Of a stretch of 64,000 nt of DNA, positions 17,997 through 27,211 are shown in pieces. The DNA comes from Bacteroidota bacterium (GTDB lineage: Bacteria > Bacteroidota > Bacteroidia > Bacteroidales > F082), in contig JAJRQZ010000135.1 of the NCBI GenBank assembly GCA_024279935.1, forward strand, positions 1 through 64,000. Reading direction: 5' to 3'. The position numbers were made by a program, and so were the translations under genes. Every line of letters begins with the position of its first letter. The stretch's first letter is position 1. The notes under the pieces were generated by a model. That model worked only from the letters and a program-made list of their open reading frames with translations. It was not told the origin of the DNA and searched no databases.

Positions 17997-19751
17997 ATGA
18001 TTGAGCCGGATCAGCTTTTATTTAAGAAAATAATGAACCTCGTGAAGAGGTTCAACAAACAAGACCCTCTTGTTTTAAAGAGAACGGTGAAACTTGAGGC
18101 TATCTCGGGCCGTTTGGCTTTGGTGGCCGGCGCTTTGTGCGGAAATAGGATAGAAGTGCTGGAAGCAGAGCAGGAGGGAGGCATGAAAGGGAATTTGTTT
18201 TACCTTCCAGCGCAATTCAACAAGTTGGACAGCCTCGAAGCCAATCTTAAGTTTTATTTCTTTCGCACAGTTTTCCTTTCAGTTCAATATCTAAGCAAAT
18301 TAAACCTTGAAAGTGCCAATAATGATTTGGGCAAATCGAGAAAAGAGGCGAAAGACATGGCGGTTCAAATTATCGAAGAAATAAAAAGGGATTATCCTAC
18401 CATCTTTGAATTCTATCAAAAGAAAAAGCACTTGTTCGACCGGGAATCCGAAAAGAACGAAAAAATACCTGACTATTGGCTTTATGGCAAACTTATGTTC
18501 GCCAATGCGATAGATGCAACAAAAAAAGATACTAATGCAAATGATTCCGCAAAATCGGATCAACGATCCGCCACGGAGGTGAAATCCAAGGCCGTTGAGG
18601 ATGCACAGGTCATAAACGTTGATAAGAAAACCCAGGAAGACTACGTGCTTACACATAATTTCGAGAAAGTAGATACTGCCGAGGAATTCAACGGGGTTTG
18701 GCGCAGTTTTGATGGCGACGACAGCCTCGAAAAAGATGCTGAGGCACTCAATGAATTGAACCTGAGATATATGGTAAGAACCGACGACGAAGTTCATTCG
18801 GTATATCAGGCAGATTTCAGGGATGTTAACGGGATTGCCGAAAGCAAGGACAAAGATGAGACCGGGCAGTGCGTTTTATATGACGAATGGAACTTCAAAA
18901 AGAAAAGCTATAAAACTGATTATTGCAAAGTCTTCTTGAAAAGCTTTGTCGGCAACGATATTAGCTATGCAACCAAGACCCTCAAAGAAAACGCTGCCGT
19001 TTTAAACGGTTTGAGGAAGAAATTCTCCCAAATCCATCAAAAACGCCAGGCAAGCAAACGACTTCCCGATGGAGAAGAAATTGATTTTGACGCAGTTATC
19101 AACTTGCTGACGGATATAAAATCGGGGCATACCCCGAACGAAAACATCTATATCTCCAAACGGAAAAAGGAATCGGACATTTCGATAATGTTCCTACTCG
19201 ATTTTAGCCTGTCAACAGACAGCTATGCGGCGGGCAACAGAATACTTGATATTGAAAAACAAGCAGTTATACTCTTTGGGCAAGTGTTGCACGAGTATGG
19301 AATCGATTTCTCCATCGGTGGTTTTTACTCGAAAACCCGTAACAACTGCACTTTTATTTCTGTTAAAGATTTTAATGATCACTGGATAAAAGCCAAACGG
19401 AATATTGGCGCCATCGAGCCGAAAGGCTATACAAGAATCGGACCTGGCCTTCGGCATTCCAATACACTTTTAAAAAAACAAAACAATAAAAATAAATGGT
19501 TGATACTTTTGTCTGACGGAAAACCCAACGATTATGATGTATATGAGGGAAAATACGGCATTTCAGATATCAAGCAGGCATTGCGCGAATTGCACGAAGC
19601 ACAGGTTAACACCTATGCCATCGCCATCGAATCGACGGCAAAATATTATCTGCCGCAGATGTTCGGACAGAACCATTATAATATACTAAGCAACCCTAAT
19701 ATGTTATTGCACTCATTGACAACATTATACAAACGCATTCAGAACCATTGA
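17997..19751 (+). CDS. norD: NorD, VWA-domain partner of NorQ
   Basis: A 584-residue cytoplasmic protein. Residues 395-580 form a von Willebrand factor A domain with a complete metal site: Asp402-x-Ser404-x-Ser406, a Thr in YTRIGPG and the Asp in LSDGKPND. The preceding 390 residues are mostly helical and include a charged, poorly conserved linker near residues 175-215. The CbbO/NorD family couples NorQ ATP hydrolysis to remodelling of NorB. It ends one base before the norE ATG codon. Confidence 0.92.
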   Translation: MIEPDQLLFKKIMNLVKRFNKQDPLVLKRTVKLEAISGRLALVAGALCGNRIEVLEAEQEGGMKGNLFYLPAQFNKLDSLEANLKFYFFRTVFLSVQYLSKLNLESANNDLGKSRKEAKDMAVQIIEEIKRDYPTIFEFYQKKKHLFDRESEKNEKIPDYWLYGKLMFANAIDATKKDTNANDSAKSDQRSATEVKSKAVEDAQVINVDKKTQEDYVLTHNFEKVDTAEEFNGVWRSFDGDDSLEKDAEALNELNLRYMVRTDDEVHSVYQADFRDVNGIAESKDKDETGQCVLYDEWNFKKKSYKTDYCKVFLKSFVGNDISYATKTLKENAAVLNGLRKKFSQIHQKRQASKRLPDGEEIDFDAVINLLTDIKSGHTPNENIYISKRKKESDISIMFLLDFSLSTDSYAAGNRILDIEKQAVILFGQVLHEYGIDFSIGGFYSKTRNNCTFISVKDFNDHWIKAKRNIGAIEPKGYTRIGPGLRHSNTLLKKQNNKNKWLILLSDGKPNDYDVYEGKYGISDIKQALRELHEAQVNTYAIAIESTAKYYLPQMFGQNHYNILSNPNMLLHSLTTLYKRIQNH

Positions 19752-19752
19752 A

Positions 19753-20328
19753 ATGACAAATACAAAAAAAGATCAAAATTCATTTTTATACCCCCCGGGA
19801 GGGATTCTGATTTGGATAATTGTTATGGTTGAGGTCGTAACCTTTGGTATCGCACTCATCACTTTCAGGCTAAATTTCGAAAATAATCATGTCGATTTTT
19901 TCAGTCAGCAAGAATATCTTCATAAAACCATAGGCCTCATAAATACCATTATTCTTATTAGCAGTGGTTTTTTTATGGCTAAAACGCTTCATGAGATAAA
20001 AGAATCGAGGATAAGCGATGCTAAAAAATGGTTGCTCCCTACAATTGTTAGTGGTATGCTGTTCCTGATCTTGAAAAGTTGGGAATATAGTCTTGCCATA
20101 GGCGATGGGCATGTTTTCGGGACGACTACTTTTTTAAATTACTACTGGATGCTTACATTCTTTCATTTTCTGCATGTAACTGTCGGTATTATAATACTTT
20201 CAGCATTATTTATCAGTCTCCACAAAGGCAAATACTCAGTAATGGATTTTGAGGCCGGCGGTGTTTTCTGGCACATGTGCGACCTTATTTGGATACTCTT
20301 GTTTCCTGTTTTATACTTAATTCACTAG
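19753..20328 (+). CDS. norE: NorE-like cytochrome c oxidase subunit III family protein
   Basis: A 191-residue membrane protein with five predicted helices and the heme-copper oxidase subunit III pattern (LINTIILISSGFFMA, FHFLHVTVGIIIL and a terminal FWHMCDLIWILLFP). In nor clusters such a protein is NorE, a non-essential accessory subunit that raises NO reductase activity. Assignment rests on family plus position. The stop codon TAG immediately precedes the norF ATG. Confidence 0.88.
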   Translation: MTNTKKDQNSFLYPPGGILIWIIVMVEVVTFGIALITFRLNFENNHVDFFSQQEYLHKTIGLINTIILISSGFFMAKTLHEIKESRISDAKKWLLPTIVSGMLFLILKSWEYSLAIGDGHVFGTTTFLNYYWMLTFFHFLHVTVGIIILSALFISLHKGKYSVMDFEAGGVFWHMCDLIWILLFPVLYLIH

Positions 20329-20577
20329 ATGATGAAGAAATATCTGAACGAAATAACCTGGGTTTTATTGGTCAGCCTCATTTTTGTAAGCTATACTTTA
20401 GCAGATATTAGCAACGAATCCGCAAAATGGACCCTGCCCTTGATATTGGTATTGAGCATGATAAAATTTATTGGAGTGAGCTTTGTGTTCATGGAGATCA
20501 AGAACGCCAATATTGCGTGGAAGATAATCCTGTCTGTTTTTATTTCGGCTTTTGTATCGATAATAGCTTTTATATAG
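20329..20577 (+). CDS. norF: NorF-like small membrane protein (COX4-like)
   Basis: An 82-residue protein with three hydrophobic segments, of the prokaryotic cytochrome c oxidase subunit IV type (FMEIKNANIAWKI after a helix). It starts directly after the norE stop; a second ATG codon follows at 20332. In denitrifiers NorE and NorF are encoded together and support NorCB activity. This is the last gene of the operon. Confidence 0.82.
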   Translation: MMKKYLNEITWVLLVSLIFVSYTLADISNESAKWTLPLILVLSMIKFIGVSFVFMEIKNANIAWKIILSVFISAFVSIIAFI

Positions 20578-20661
20578 ATTAACAAAATAGTGGTAAATAA
20601 TAGAGCAACACTATTAGCAAATTAAAACCTTCTTAAATCTCATTTCGGCTTGTAAAAATAT

Positions 20662-20839
20662 CGTCACTACTCAGCAGGTTCATCAAGTTGATTATCAATA
20701 GCCCCATGCTTCAGCGTGGGGCTATATATTTGAAATCTCAGTAGTTTTGGCGGAAATTTTGTGTTTTTCAAACAAAAATTGTGACAAAACGGATAGGTAA
20801 CCAATGAGTTAATGTTTTTCTCTACGGCTGAGTAGTAAC
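20662..20839. repeat. MITE-like element with 13-bp inverted ends
   Basis: GTCACTACTCAGC at 20663-20675 is matched by GCTGAGTAGTAAC at 20827-20839, a 13-bp inverted repeat with one mismatch. AAAATAT occurs immediately outside both ends (20655-20661 and 20840-20846), consistent with a 7-8 bp target duplication. The ~178-bp interior has no ORF but carries a strong hairpin, GCCCCATGC-TTCA-GCGTGGGGC at 20701-20722, which may also stop transcription from norF and from the convergent gene. The element fills the gap between convergent genes. Mobility is inferred from structure. Confidence 0.55.
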
Positions 20840-20845
20840 AAAATA

Positions 20846-21718
20846 TTAGAAAATCCCACCTATGGCAATTTTTATCTCAATTATGCTTCCAGGGCCGCCC
20901 ACGAACCACCAGGCAGCATTATGGGAATATTCCCTGCCGTGTTCATCGACTATCTTTTCCGAGAACGGAGGTTTAAATATCTGCCACCCCGCATTAATAT
21001 CAATTATCACTTTTGAGTAATTCCCCAGGATGTCCATCATACCGACTGCCGCCTCCAAGCCCCCGGCCCAGAAATATGCAGAAATTGATTTCGATAAAAC
21101 ATCGGAATAGTTGTAGTTAAGCTTGCTAAAATCGAAATAACCAACTATAAGCCCACCCTGTACATAAAAACCATAACTTTTGTTCCTCTTGAAATAGAAT
21201 CTTGCGTTGGGTGTAAGCTTGAGGCCTGTAAACTCCTCTCTGCCAAAATATTGCCTCCCCCTAAAATAATAATTTGAATATATGCCTGTGGAGAGCCTTG
21301 TTTTTATGAAACGTTCATAATTAAGGCATAAGCCACCTGTGATTAATTTTAAGGGCAAAAAAGATAAGGTGTTCTTTAATTTCGGCAGATCGTTCGAATT
21401 CGGCCGCAAACGACTAAGAGGAGCATCGATAGTCCTTATTGATTTTTTTAAATAAAGTTTTAGCGGCTGATAATCAGGATGCTGAAACAATATGCTGTCG
21501 TCTTCCTTCCTTGCCCTTATAACATAGGCACCTGATCTTTTGCTCACTTTGCCATAAGAGCTATCGCCAATGCTTATTTTAACATTTGCAATTCCCAGCC
21601 CGCTGGCCTTATTATAAATTTTTCCGTGCAGGTATTTAAAAGATGTTGATTGTGCCTGTGTTGTTGCAAATAGCAATAGCAGGATATAAGCCAGGAGGAT
21701 CCGCATGATATTTTCCAT
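20846..21718 (-). CDS. Exported protein with carboxypeptidase-regulatory-like domain and probable barrel
   Basis: A 290-residue exported protein. The signal peptide ends near TTQAQS; the Met at residue 5 is an equally good start. Residues 28-90 form a CarboxypepD_reg-like (transthyretin-fold) domain, seen in GKIYNKASGLGIANVKI, GAYVIRA and FQHPDYQPL. From about residue 110 alternating aromatic strands (IYSNYYFRGRQYFG, FYVQGGLIVGYFDF) and the final IEIKIAIGGIF suggest an outer-membrane beta barrel. No specific function is recognised. Its stop codon touches the right flank of the MITE-like element. Confidence 0.75.
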   Translation of the reverse strand: MENIMRILLAYILLLLFATTQAQSTSFKYLHGKIYNKASGLGIANVKISIGDSSYGKVSKRSGAYVIRARKEDDSILFQHPDYQPLKLYLKKSIRTIDAPLSRLRPNSNDLPKLKNTLSFLPLKLITGGLCLNYERFIKTRLSTGIYSNYYFRGRQYFGREEFTGLKLTPNARFYFKRNKSYGFYVQGGLIVGYFDFSKLNYNYSDVLSKSISAYFWAGGLEAAVGMMDILGNYSKVIIDINAGWQIFKPPFSEKIVDEHGREYSHNAAWWFVGGPGSIIEIKIAIGGIF

Positions 21719-21777
21719 TTATGATTTACGATTTAAAAATACAAAATAATTTCCTATTTTCGTTTCAAATAAAAGCG

Positions 21778-22467
21778 ATGCTCGGAACTATTATAAACAC
21801 CTTGACAGTAATTGCCGGAAGTGCCTTGGGCCTGGCATTGAACAAAACGCTTCCCGAAAGGTTTGTAAAGATATTTTTTCAGGTTATTGGTCTGTTCACA
21901 TTTTATCTTGGAATAAGCATGGCACTTAAAACAACACATCAGCTACATCTCGTTATTGCACTTATTGGCGGTGCGCTTCTTGGGGAGATGATGAACCTGG
22001 AAAAACAGGCCGAAAAGATGAGCGAAACCCTTAAAAAACGTTTACGACTAGGTAATGAGAAGTTTACCGACGGCTTGCTCACCGCTTTCCTGCTCTATTG
22101 CATGGGCTCGCTCACTATCCTGGGCGCAATTGAAGAAGGCATGGGCGGCAGTTCCCGTTTGCTGATAATAAAATCGTTGATGGACGGGGTTTCTTCCATC
22201 GCCCTTGCCTCGGGACTTGGGATAGGTGTCATGTTCTCAGCAATTCCGTTATTGATTTACCAAGGAGGCATAAGCCTGGTGGCATCTGCCTTCGGCGAAT
22301 TTGTACCGGGGATTTATATAACTGAACTTTCTGCTGTCGGAGGTGTTCTGCTAATCGGGTTGGCCATTAACATACTGGAGATAAAGAAGTTAAAAGTCAT
22401 GAATATGCTTCCTGCATTAATTCTGATAATTTTCCTTCTTTGGGTGATGCCTGATTTAAACTTCTAA
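21778..22467 (+). CDS. DUF554 family membrane protein
   Basis: A 229-residue inner-membrane protein with about seven hydrophobic helices, matching the YdfK/DUF554 family (GTIINTLTVIAGSALGL at the start, LLGEMMNLEKQ, and GSLTILGAIEEG in the middle). Function is unknown; transport has been suggested for the family. The Met at 21778 is chosen because family members begin with M-x-GT-x-x-N; a 19-residue upstream extension from 21721 is non-conserved and would overlap the promoter region shared with the divergent gene. Confidence 0.88.
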   Translation: MLGTIINTLTVIAGSALGLALNKTLPERFVKIFFQVIGLFTFYLGISMALKTTHQLHLVIALIGGALLGEMMNLEKQAEKMSETLKKRLRLGNEKFTDGLLTAFLLYCMGSLTILGAIEEGMGGSSRLLIIKSLMDGVSSIALASGLGIGVMFSAIPLLIYQGGISLVASAFGEFVPGIYITELSAVGGVLLIGLAINILEIKKLKVMNMLPALILIIFLLWVMPDLNF

Positions 22468-22635
22468 AATATTTATGGGCGGAAGAACGAGTTTTTTAAG
22501 CCCTTTTATAATGTATTTACTGCTAAGGCAATCCCGGCATCTATGATGTTCTATTTCTCATTCTCATATTTCCTGATATTGGGCCTGGCTTTCTCGGTTT
22601 TAGGGTATATCTCGCTCAGGCTTATGTATGATATA
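22468..22635 (+). other. Possible remnant of a membrane-protein gene
   Basis: Reading in frame beyond the DUF554 stop codon gives an uninterrupted 77-codon stretch with protein-like composition, such as RKNEFFKPFYNVFTAKAIPA followed by a hydrophobic helix (FSYFLILGLAFSVLGYISL). The first ATG codon of this frame is at 22543, in the middle of that helix region. It could be the end of a decayed gene, a read-through extension or chance. No homology is recognised. Confidence 0.25.
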
Positions 22636-22983
22636 TTACAACAAACTATTTACCAGGTACTTAATGCCATATATCAGTGCTGCTGCCAACTCAAAATATA
22701 AAATCTTCCTGAATATCTTTTTTTCGAAATTCCAAAAGAATGTCCACTTACGGAATACGAAACCCCAAAACAACAAAAGCAAAAGATAGGAAGGGTTGAC
22801 GACTAAAATATAGATCAGGATGAAATCGAAGACAGGGGTGAGGTGCTTTTGGATGTCGAGCAAAACAAATATTGGCTGTTTAATATATAGTGATGTACTT
22901 CCTGCCAAGGCAAATACCAGGAATATAACAAGGACTTCCCGGTTTGACGAAACATTCCAACGGTTCTTTATCTTCGAGAGCAT
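22636..22983 (-). CDS. Small membrane protein, DUF6787-like
   Basis: A 115-residue protein with three hydrophobic segments. The opening MLSKIKNRWNVSSNREVLVI, then FALAGSTSLY, and the late RKWTFFWNFEKKIFRKI follow the pattern of the Bacteroidota DUF6787 family (KLKKRW, GGSLTGY, FGQFRFF). Function unknown. It is a single leftward gene between the DUF554 gene and the serine hydrolase gene. Confidence 0.65.
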   Translation of the reverse strand: MLSKIKNRWNVSSNREVLVIFLVFALAGSTSLYIKQPIFVLLDIQKHLTPVFDFILIYILVVNPSYLLLLLFWGFVFRKWTFFWNFEKKIFRKILYFELAAALIYGIKYLVNSLL

Positions 22984-23098
22984 AGATTTATTTTTTTGGA
23001 GAGGCGAAAATAGGGTTTTAAATACTCATGCTACATCTCAAGATAAATTTATCTCTAAAAATATGTTAAATTAGCCTCGTATAAAAAATCTTAATCGA

Positions 23099-24442
23099 AT
23101 GAAAACAAAAAAGTTAATAGTTTGGTTCGTTATTATCGGATTTATAATGGCATTAATTTACGGAATCAGTCTTTTTGCTACAATATTCGATGGTTATGCC
23201 GCCAAGGATATTTGCTCATGTGTTTATCTCTCAGGGAGAAGCCAACAAAGCATTGAGGAGAATGATTTGAATTCATTTTTTGTTGGGTTGCCGACGAATG
23301 TTTGGGACAAGGAAAAAAGAACTGTAACATCAACATTTCTGGGTTTGGCAAAGCAAACAGCGGTTTACCGCGATGGATTGGGATGTGCATTGATAAACGA
23401 TTCTGATTATGAGACCCTTAAAAAACAAAGATACTCCCCGGGGCTCCCGGATTCCGATCCCGACACTATCTTCTGGCCTTCGGGCGATAAAATGATGGAT
23501 ACCGTTCCATCGGTCATTAATATCGATAAATTGGATGCGGCAATGCAAGCGGCTCTAAAAGAAGGACATACAAGGGCAATTGTTGTTGCCTACGACACAT
23601 TGTTCATGAAGGAGGCTTATAATCACGGATTCGACGAGGATACAAGGATACTGGGCTGGTCGATGACAAAAAGTATTATGAACGCACTTGTCGGGATAAA
23701 AGTCAGGCAAAAGGATTTGATCCTGGAAGGCCCAACGCCGATAAAAGAGTGGTATGGGGACGAAAGAAGCAAGATAAGCCTGAAGAACCTCATGCAGATG
23801 AGCTCGGGACTGGAATGGGAAGAGGATTACGGAAAAATCTCCGATGCTACCATTATGCTTTTCGACAAAGCCGATGCGGCAAAATATGCGATATCGCGCC
23901 CGGCAGCATTTCCGCCCGATTCGGTATGGTATTATTCGTCGGGAACCTCCAATATCATCTCTGAGATAATAAAAAGAGCATCCATGAATGAAGAAGCTTA
24001 TATTTCATTTCCAAGAAATGCCTTATTTAACAAAATAGGTATGCGGTCTATGGTATTGGAAACTGACGCTTCCGGTAATTTCGTCGGCTCATCGTATTCA
24101 TTCGGCACTCCCCGCGACTGGGCCCGCTTCGGCTTGCTTTACCTGCAAGACGGATATTGGGGAAAAGAGCAAATCCTGCCCGATGGCTGGGTGGATTTCA
24201 CAAAAACGCCCGCAAGAAAATCAATGGGGGGATATGGCGCCCAGTTTTGGCTGAACTCTGCCGAATCGCCGGAACTGCCTGATTGTCCGGCAAATATTTA
24301 TTATGCTGATGGTTATAACGGGCAAAGGGTCTATATTATTCCTGATTATAAATTGGTTGTCGTTAGGATGGGCTTGTCGAAAAAAGGTGAATTCGACTAT
24401 AATAAATTCGTTAGATCCATTTTGGATTCATTTGAGAAGTAA
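23099..24442 (+). CDS. Serine hydrolase, class C beta-lactamase/penicillin-binding-protein family
   Basis: A 447-residue protein. An N-terminal hydrophobic helix (about residues 6-28) exports or anchors it. The SxxK active site is Ser188-Met-Thr-Lys191, followed by the second-motif tyrosine region YYSSGTSN (278-285); HxG/KTG-like residues lie in the YADGYNGQRVYIIP segment near the C-terminus. Such proteins are esterases, D-amino-acid peptidases or carboxypeptidases more often than true beta-lactamases. Its substrate is unknown. It stands alone, with a 66-bp gap to the next gene. Confidence 0.88.
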   Translation: MKTKKLIVWFVIIGFIMALIYGISLFATIFDGYAAKDICSCVYLSGRSQQSIEENDLNSFFVGLPTNVWDKEKRTVTSTFLGLAKQTAVYRDGLGCALINDSDYETLKKQRYSPGLPDSDPDTIFWPSGDKMMDTVPSVINIDKLDAAMQAALKEGHTRAIVVAYDTLFMKEAYNHGFDEDTRILGWSMTKSIMNALVGIKVRQKDLILEGPTPIKEWYGDERSKISLKNLMQMSSGLEWEEDYGKISDATIMLFDKADAAKYAISRPAAFPPDSVWYYSSGTSNIISEIIKRASMNEEAYISFPRNALFNKIGMRSMVLETDASGNFVGSSYSFGTPRDWARFGLLYLQDGYWGKEQILPDGWVDFTKTPARKSMGGYGAQFWLNSAESPELPDCPANIYYADGYNGQRVYIIPDYKLVVVRMGLSKKGEFDYNKFVRSILDSFEK

Positions 24443-24508
24443 TAATCGTTGCCCCGGCAATTAAAGACCGGCTTATATGGTTTTGAACAACTCCAGTAAA
24501 CAAAAGTA

Positions 24509-25132
24509 ATGAATTGGCATTTGAGGATTTTGGTTTTTATGCTGTTTTTCGGGTTTATGGCTTGTTCGCCGATAATTCAAGGACTTTACGGAATTAAAAA
24601 TCCAAAAAAGATAGATGATCAGACAATAGTTGTTTTTGCAAAAAAATATAATATTCCTTTAACAGACAATTATAAAATAGACTCTACATATATGGGTTTT
24701 TTATCATCGCTGGATACTATAAGATACAAGAATCAGGTAAAAAACCACTATCAACCGCTGCAAGCCATGTATTATAACAGGAACGGACAACTGGAATCCT
24801 TTCAAATCAATTGTTATTCGGGAGGTTTTCCTAACTTAAATTGGGACAGGGACAGTATAATGATGGTTTTTCCGCCACAGGAGCAGGCACCAACAGACAG
24901 TATTTTACCGCTTTACCGGCAACTCGAATATATTAATCCTCTTTCGCATACGAGCAATTTCCTGATTGAAGATTACGATTACATCATTATCGTGTTTTGG
25001 AATCGGTTTATGGGAAGGCAGAGCAAGCGTTTAATTCGTGTTATTCAGGAAAACAGCAAATTAGCAGGGGATAGCAGGGTAAAAATAATTTATGTGAACA
25101 ACGACGATATCTTTGTCGGCAATACCGATTAA
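24509..25132 (+). CDS. Predicted lipoprotein of unknown function
   Basis: A 207-residue protein. A signal peptide ends in the lipobox GFMAC (Cys19), so it is probably an anchored lipoprotein. The mature part is an alpha/beta domain with YNRNGQLESFQINCYSGGFPNLNW in the middle and a final strand-turn region (RVKIIYVNNDDIF) that resembles a thioredoxin-like end, but the CxxC motif is absent. No family is recognised. It follows the serine hydrolase in the same direction and may be co-transcribed. Confidence 0.65.
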   Translation: MNWHLRILVFMLFFGFMACSPIIQGLYGIKNPKKIDDQTIVVFAKKYNIPLTDNYKIDSTYMGFLSSLDTIRYKNQVKNHYQPLQAMYYNRNGQLESFQINCYSGGFPNLNWDRDSIMMVFPPQEQAPTDSILPLYRQLEYINPLSHTSNFLIEDYDYIIIVFWNRFMGRQSKRLIRVIQENSKLAGDSRVKIIYVNNDDIFVGNTD

Positions 25133-25191
25133 ACAATCAGCAAAGCTCAATGCCTTTAAACCTCCATATTCATTATTATAGAAATATTTTT

Positions 25192-26976
25192 TTAGAACTT
25201 ATAAACGCCGTCGTCAATAAGCTTGTCGGCTATATTTCTTCTTAGCTCCTTAACGTTTGTCGGTTCAATGTAAGTTAGTTTTCGGACTACGTTTAGAAGC
25301 TCTGATTTTTTATAGCCTTCAGCAAAAGAACCTATGGTGTCGAATGCAGATTTATAGACATTTCCGTTAGTATCGTGTGCCAAGACATCAAGTATGTTAT
25401 TATATTGGGAAATATTTGGTTTGATTGATTTCTTGTCAAGTTTCTCAACCCTTAAAAGCGTTGATTCCAGTGAATAAACATTCATCATCATATCGGATAA
25501 ATTCATAAGGATTTCTTCCTCGAACATTAGTTTACGCTTAAAAGCATCCTGGATTTCAGGCAATAAGAGTAAAACAACGTTTTTAAGATTACGAACCAAT
25601 TTATGATGGTTCTCGTAATAATCCCCTTCATTGAAATTAACGCTTTTCAGTTTCCCACTATTATCCAGCAGTTTTTTGGCAGTCTCGAAAAGGTTTATTT
25701 TATGTTTCATCCCCTTTTTTAGGATAGAGTCAACAGTAATGAGTCGGTTGATTTCATTGGTTCCTTCAAAAATACGGTTGATGCGCGAATCCCTATAGGA
25801 TCTGTCGGCAGGGGCCTCAGCGGAAAACCCCATTCCCCCATATATTTGAACCATTTCATCTACTATATAATCAAGTGATTCAGAGCCATATACCTTGAGC
25901 AATGCACATTCGGGTTCAAATTCGGCAACACCTTCGATATTCGATGACCCATAAGATTTCCCGTCTTTGATCATTTGGTTAATAGTGTTGTCCATGTCCA
26001 TGCTGGCACGATAAACAGCCGATTCGGTAGCAAACATCCTTATTACCTGCTCACCCATTTTATGCTTTATGGCGCCAAAAGCAGAAAGCGGCGAGCCAAA
26101 TTGCTTGCGCTCGTTGGCGTAGGACACCGAATGGTTTATAGATCTTCGCATTCCACCGATTACCGTCGCACCGAGCTTAATCCGCCCAATATGCAGGATG
26201 TTAAGCGCTATGCGGAATCCTTCGCCTCTTCTGCCGAGCAGGTTATCTACAGGAACCTTGACATCGTTAAAAAAAATCTGACGGGTGGAAGAACCCTTGA
26301 TGCCCATCTTGTTTTCTTCTGGGTTCATGGTAATTCCTTCCCAATCGGCCTCAACGAGGAACGCGCTCAGAACCCTGTCGTTATCGATTTTTGCGAATAC
26401 GGTCAGCAGATCGGCGAATCCACCATTTGTAATCCACATTTTTTGACCATTAAGCAGGTAATGTGTACCATCATCGTTGAGAACTGCTTTTGAGGAACCT
26501 GCGTTCGCATCCGAACCGGCACCGGGCTCGGTAAGGCAATAAGCCGCAAGTTTATCACCAGTGGCCAAATCAGTCAAATACTTATCTTTCTGTTCATCGT
26601 TTCCATAATAAGCCAGTGGTAGTGAGCCGATGCCTGTATGAGCCATAAAAGCAACCGAGAACGAATAGGCGGAGCCCATGGCTTCGTTCGCACGCATATT
26701 CGTTATAAACGATTGTCCGAAACCAGCATAATCCTCGGGGATGGAAATTCCTAGCAACCCTAGTTCGCCGGCCTTTTTAAGTAGTGAGGGCATTAATCCC
26801 TCTTCATGCTTATCAAGTGCCTCAAACTGCGGAGCAATCTCTGTCTCAATAAAATCCTTACATGTTTCAGCAATCATATTTTGTTCCTCATCGAACTCTT
26901 CCGGTATAAAAACATCATTGAAGTCAACGTCTTTGACCAGAAACTCACCTCCTCTAATTAGTGGTTTTTCTTTCAT
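25192..26976 (-). CDS. Acyl-CoA dehydrogenase, long (594-aa) form
   Basis: FAD enzyme introducing the alpha,beta double bond in acyl-CoA, the first step of beta-oxidation. The N-terminal helical, middle beta (LTEPGAGSDA near residue 150) and C-terminal helical domains span residues 30-430, with catalytic Glu404 in RIFEGTNEI. About 165 extra C-terminal residues form a further helical domain, as in very-long-chain acyl-CoA dehydrogenases. No electron-transfer flavoprotein or thiolase gene lies nearby. A TAnnTTTG box is not obvious in the 235-bp gap on its upstream side. Confidence 0.93.
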   Translation of the reverse strand: MKEKPLIRGGEFLVKDVDFNDVFIPEEFDEEQNMIAETCKDFIETEIAPQFEALDKHEEGLMPSLLKKAGELGLLGISIPEDYAGFGQSFITNMRANEAMGSAYSFSVAFMAHTGIGSLPLAYYGNDEQKDKYLTDLATGDKLAAYCLTEPGAGSDANAGSSKAVLNDDGTHYLLNGQKMWITNGGFADLLTVFAKIDNDRVLSAFLVEADWEGITMNPEENKMGIKGSSTRQIFFNDVKVPVDNLLGRRGEGFRIALNILHIGRIKLGATVIGGMRRSINHSVSYANERKQFGSPLSAFGAIKHKMGEQVIRMFATESAVYRASMDMDNTINQMIKDGKSYGSSNIEGVAEFEPECALLKVYGSESLDYIVDEMVQIYGGMGFSAEAPADRSYRDSRINRIFEGTNEINRLITVDSILKKGMKHKINLFETAKKLLDNSGKLKSVNFNEGDYYENHHKLVRNLKNVVLLLLPEIQDAFKRKLMFEEEILMNLSDMMMNVYSLESTLLRVEKLDKKSIKPNISQYNNILDVLAHDTNGNVYKSAFDTIGSFAEGYKKSELLNVVRKLTYIEPTNVKELRRNIADKLIDDGVYKF

Positions 26977-27211
26977 AGTATTAATTGATATAAAAAAATA
27001 AATCTTGGCAAATATATTATATTCCGGCGGCGAAAGTAATCAATCGAACTCAAAATAAAAAAGACAGCCGGCTTATTTAGCAGCCTTTTAAAAAGTTTAG
27101 AGGCTTCAATAATATTTTTCTTTCAAGAAACCTGTCAGGGAACAATGATTAAAAGGATAATACAACATATCGGTATTTATGTTCCTGAAATATTGCCACT
27201 ATCGCCCGTGC

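Noticed and set aside
20701-20722. REP/IS200-type palindrome behind norF
   Set aside because: The hairpin lies inside the larger inverted-repeat element with flanking duplications; no tnpA is nearby, so it was treated as part of that element.
27001-27211. Terminator for clpC
   Set aside because: CAGCCGGCTG near 27064 is a palindrome with no loop and the alternative stem is only four pairs.
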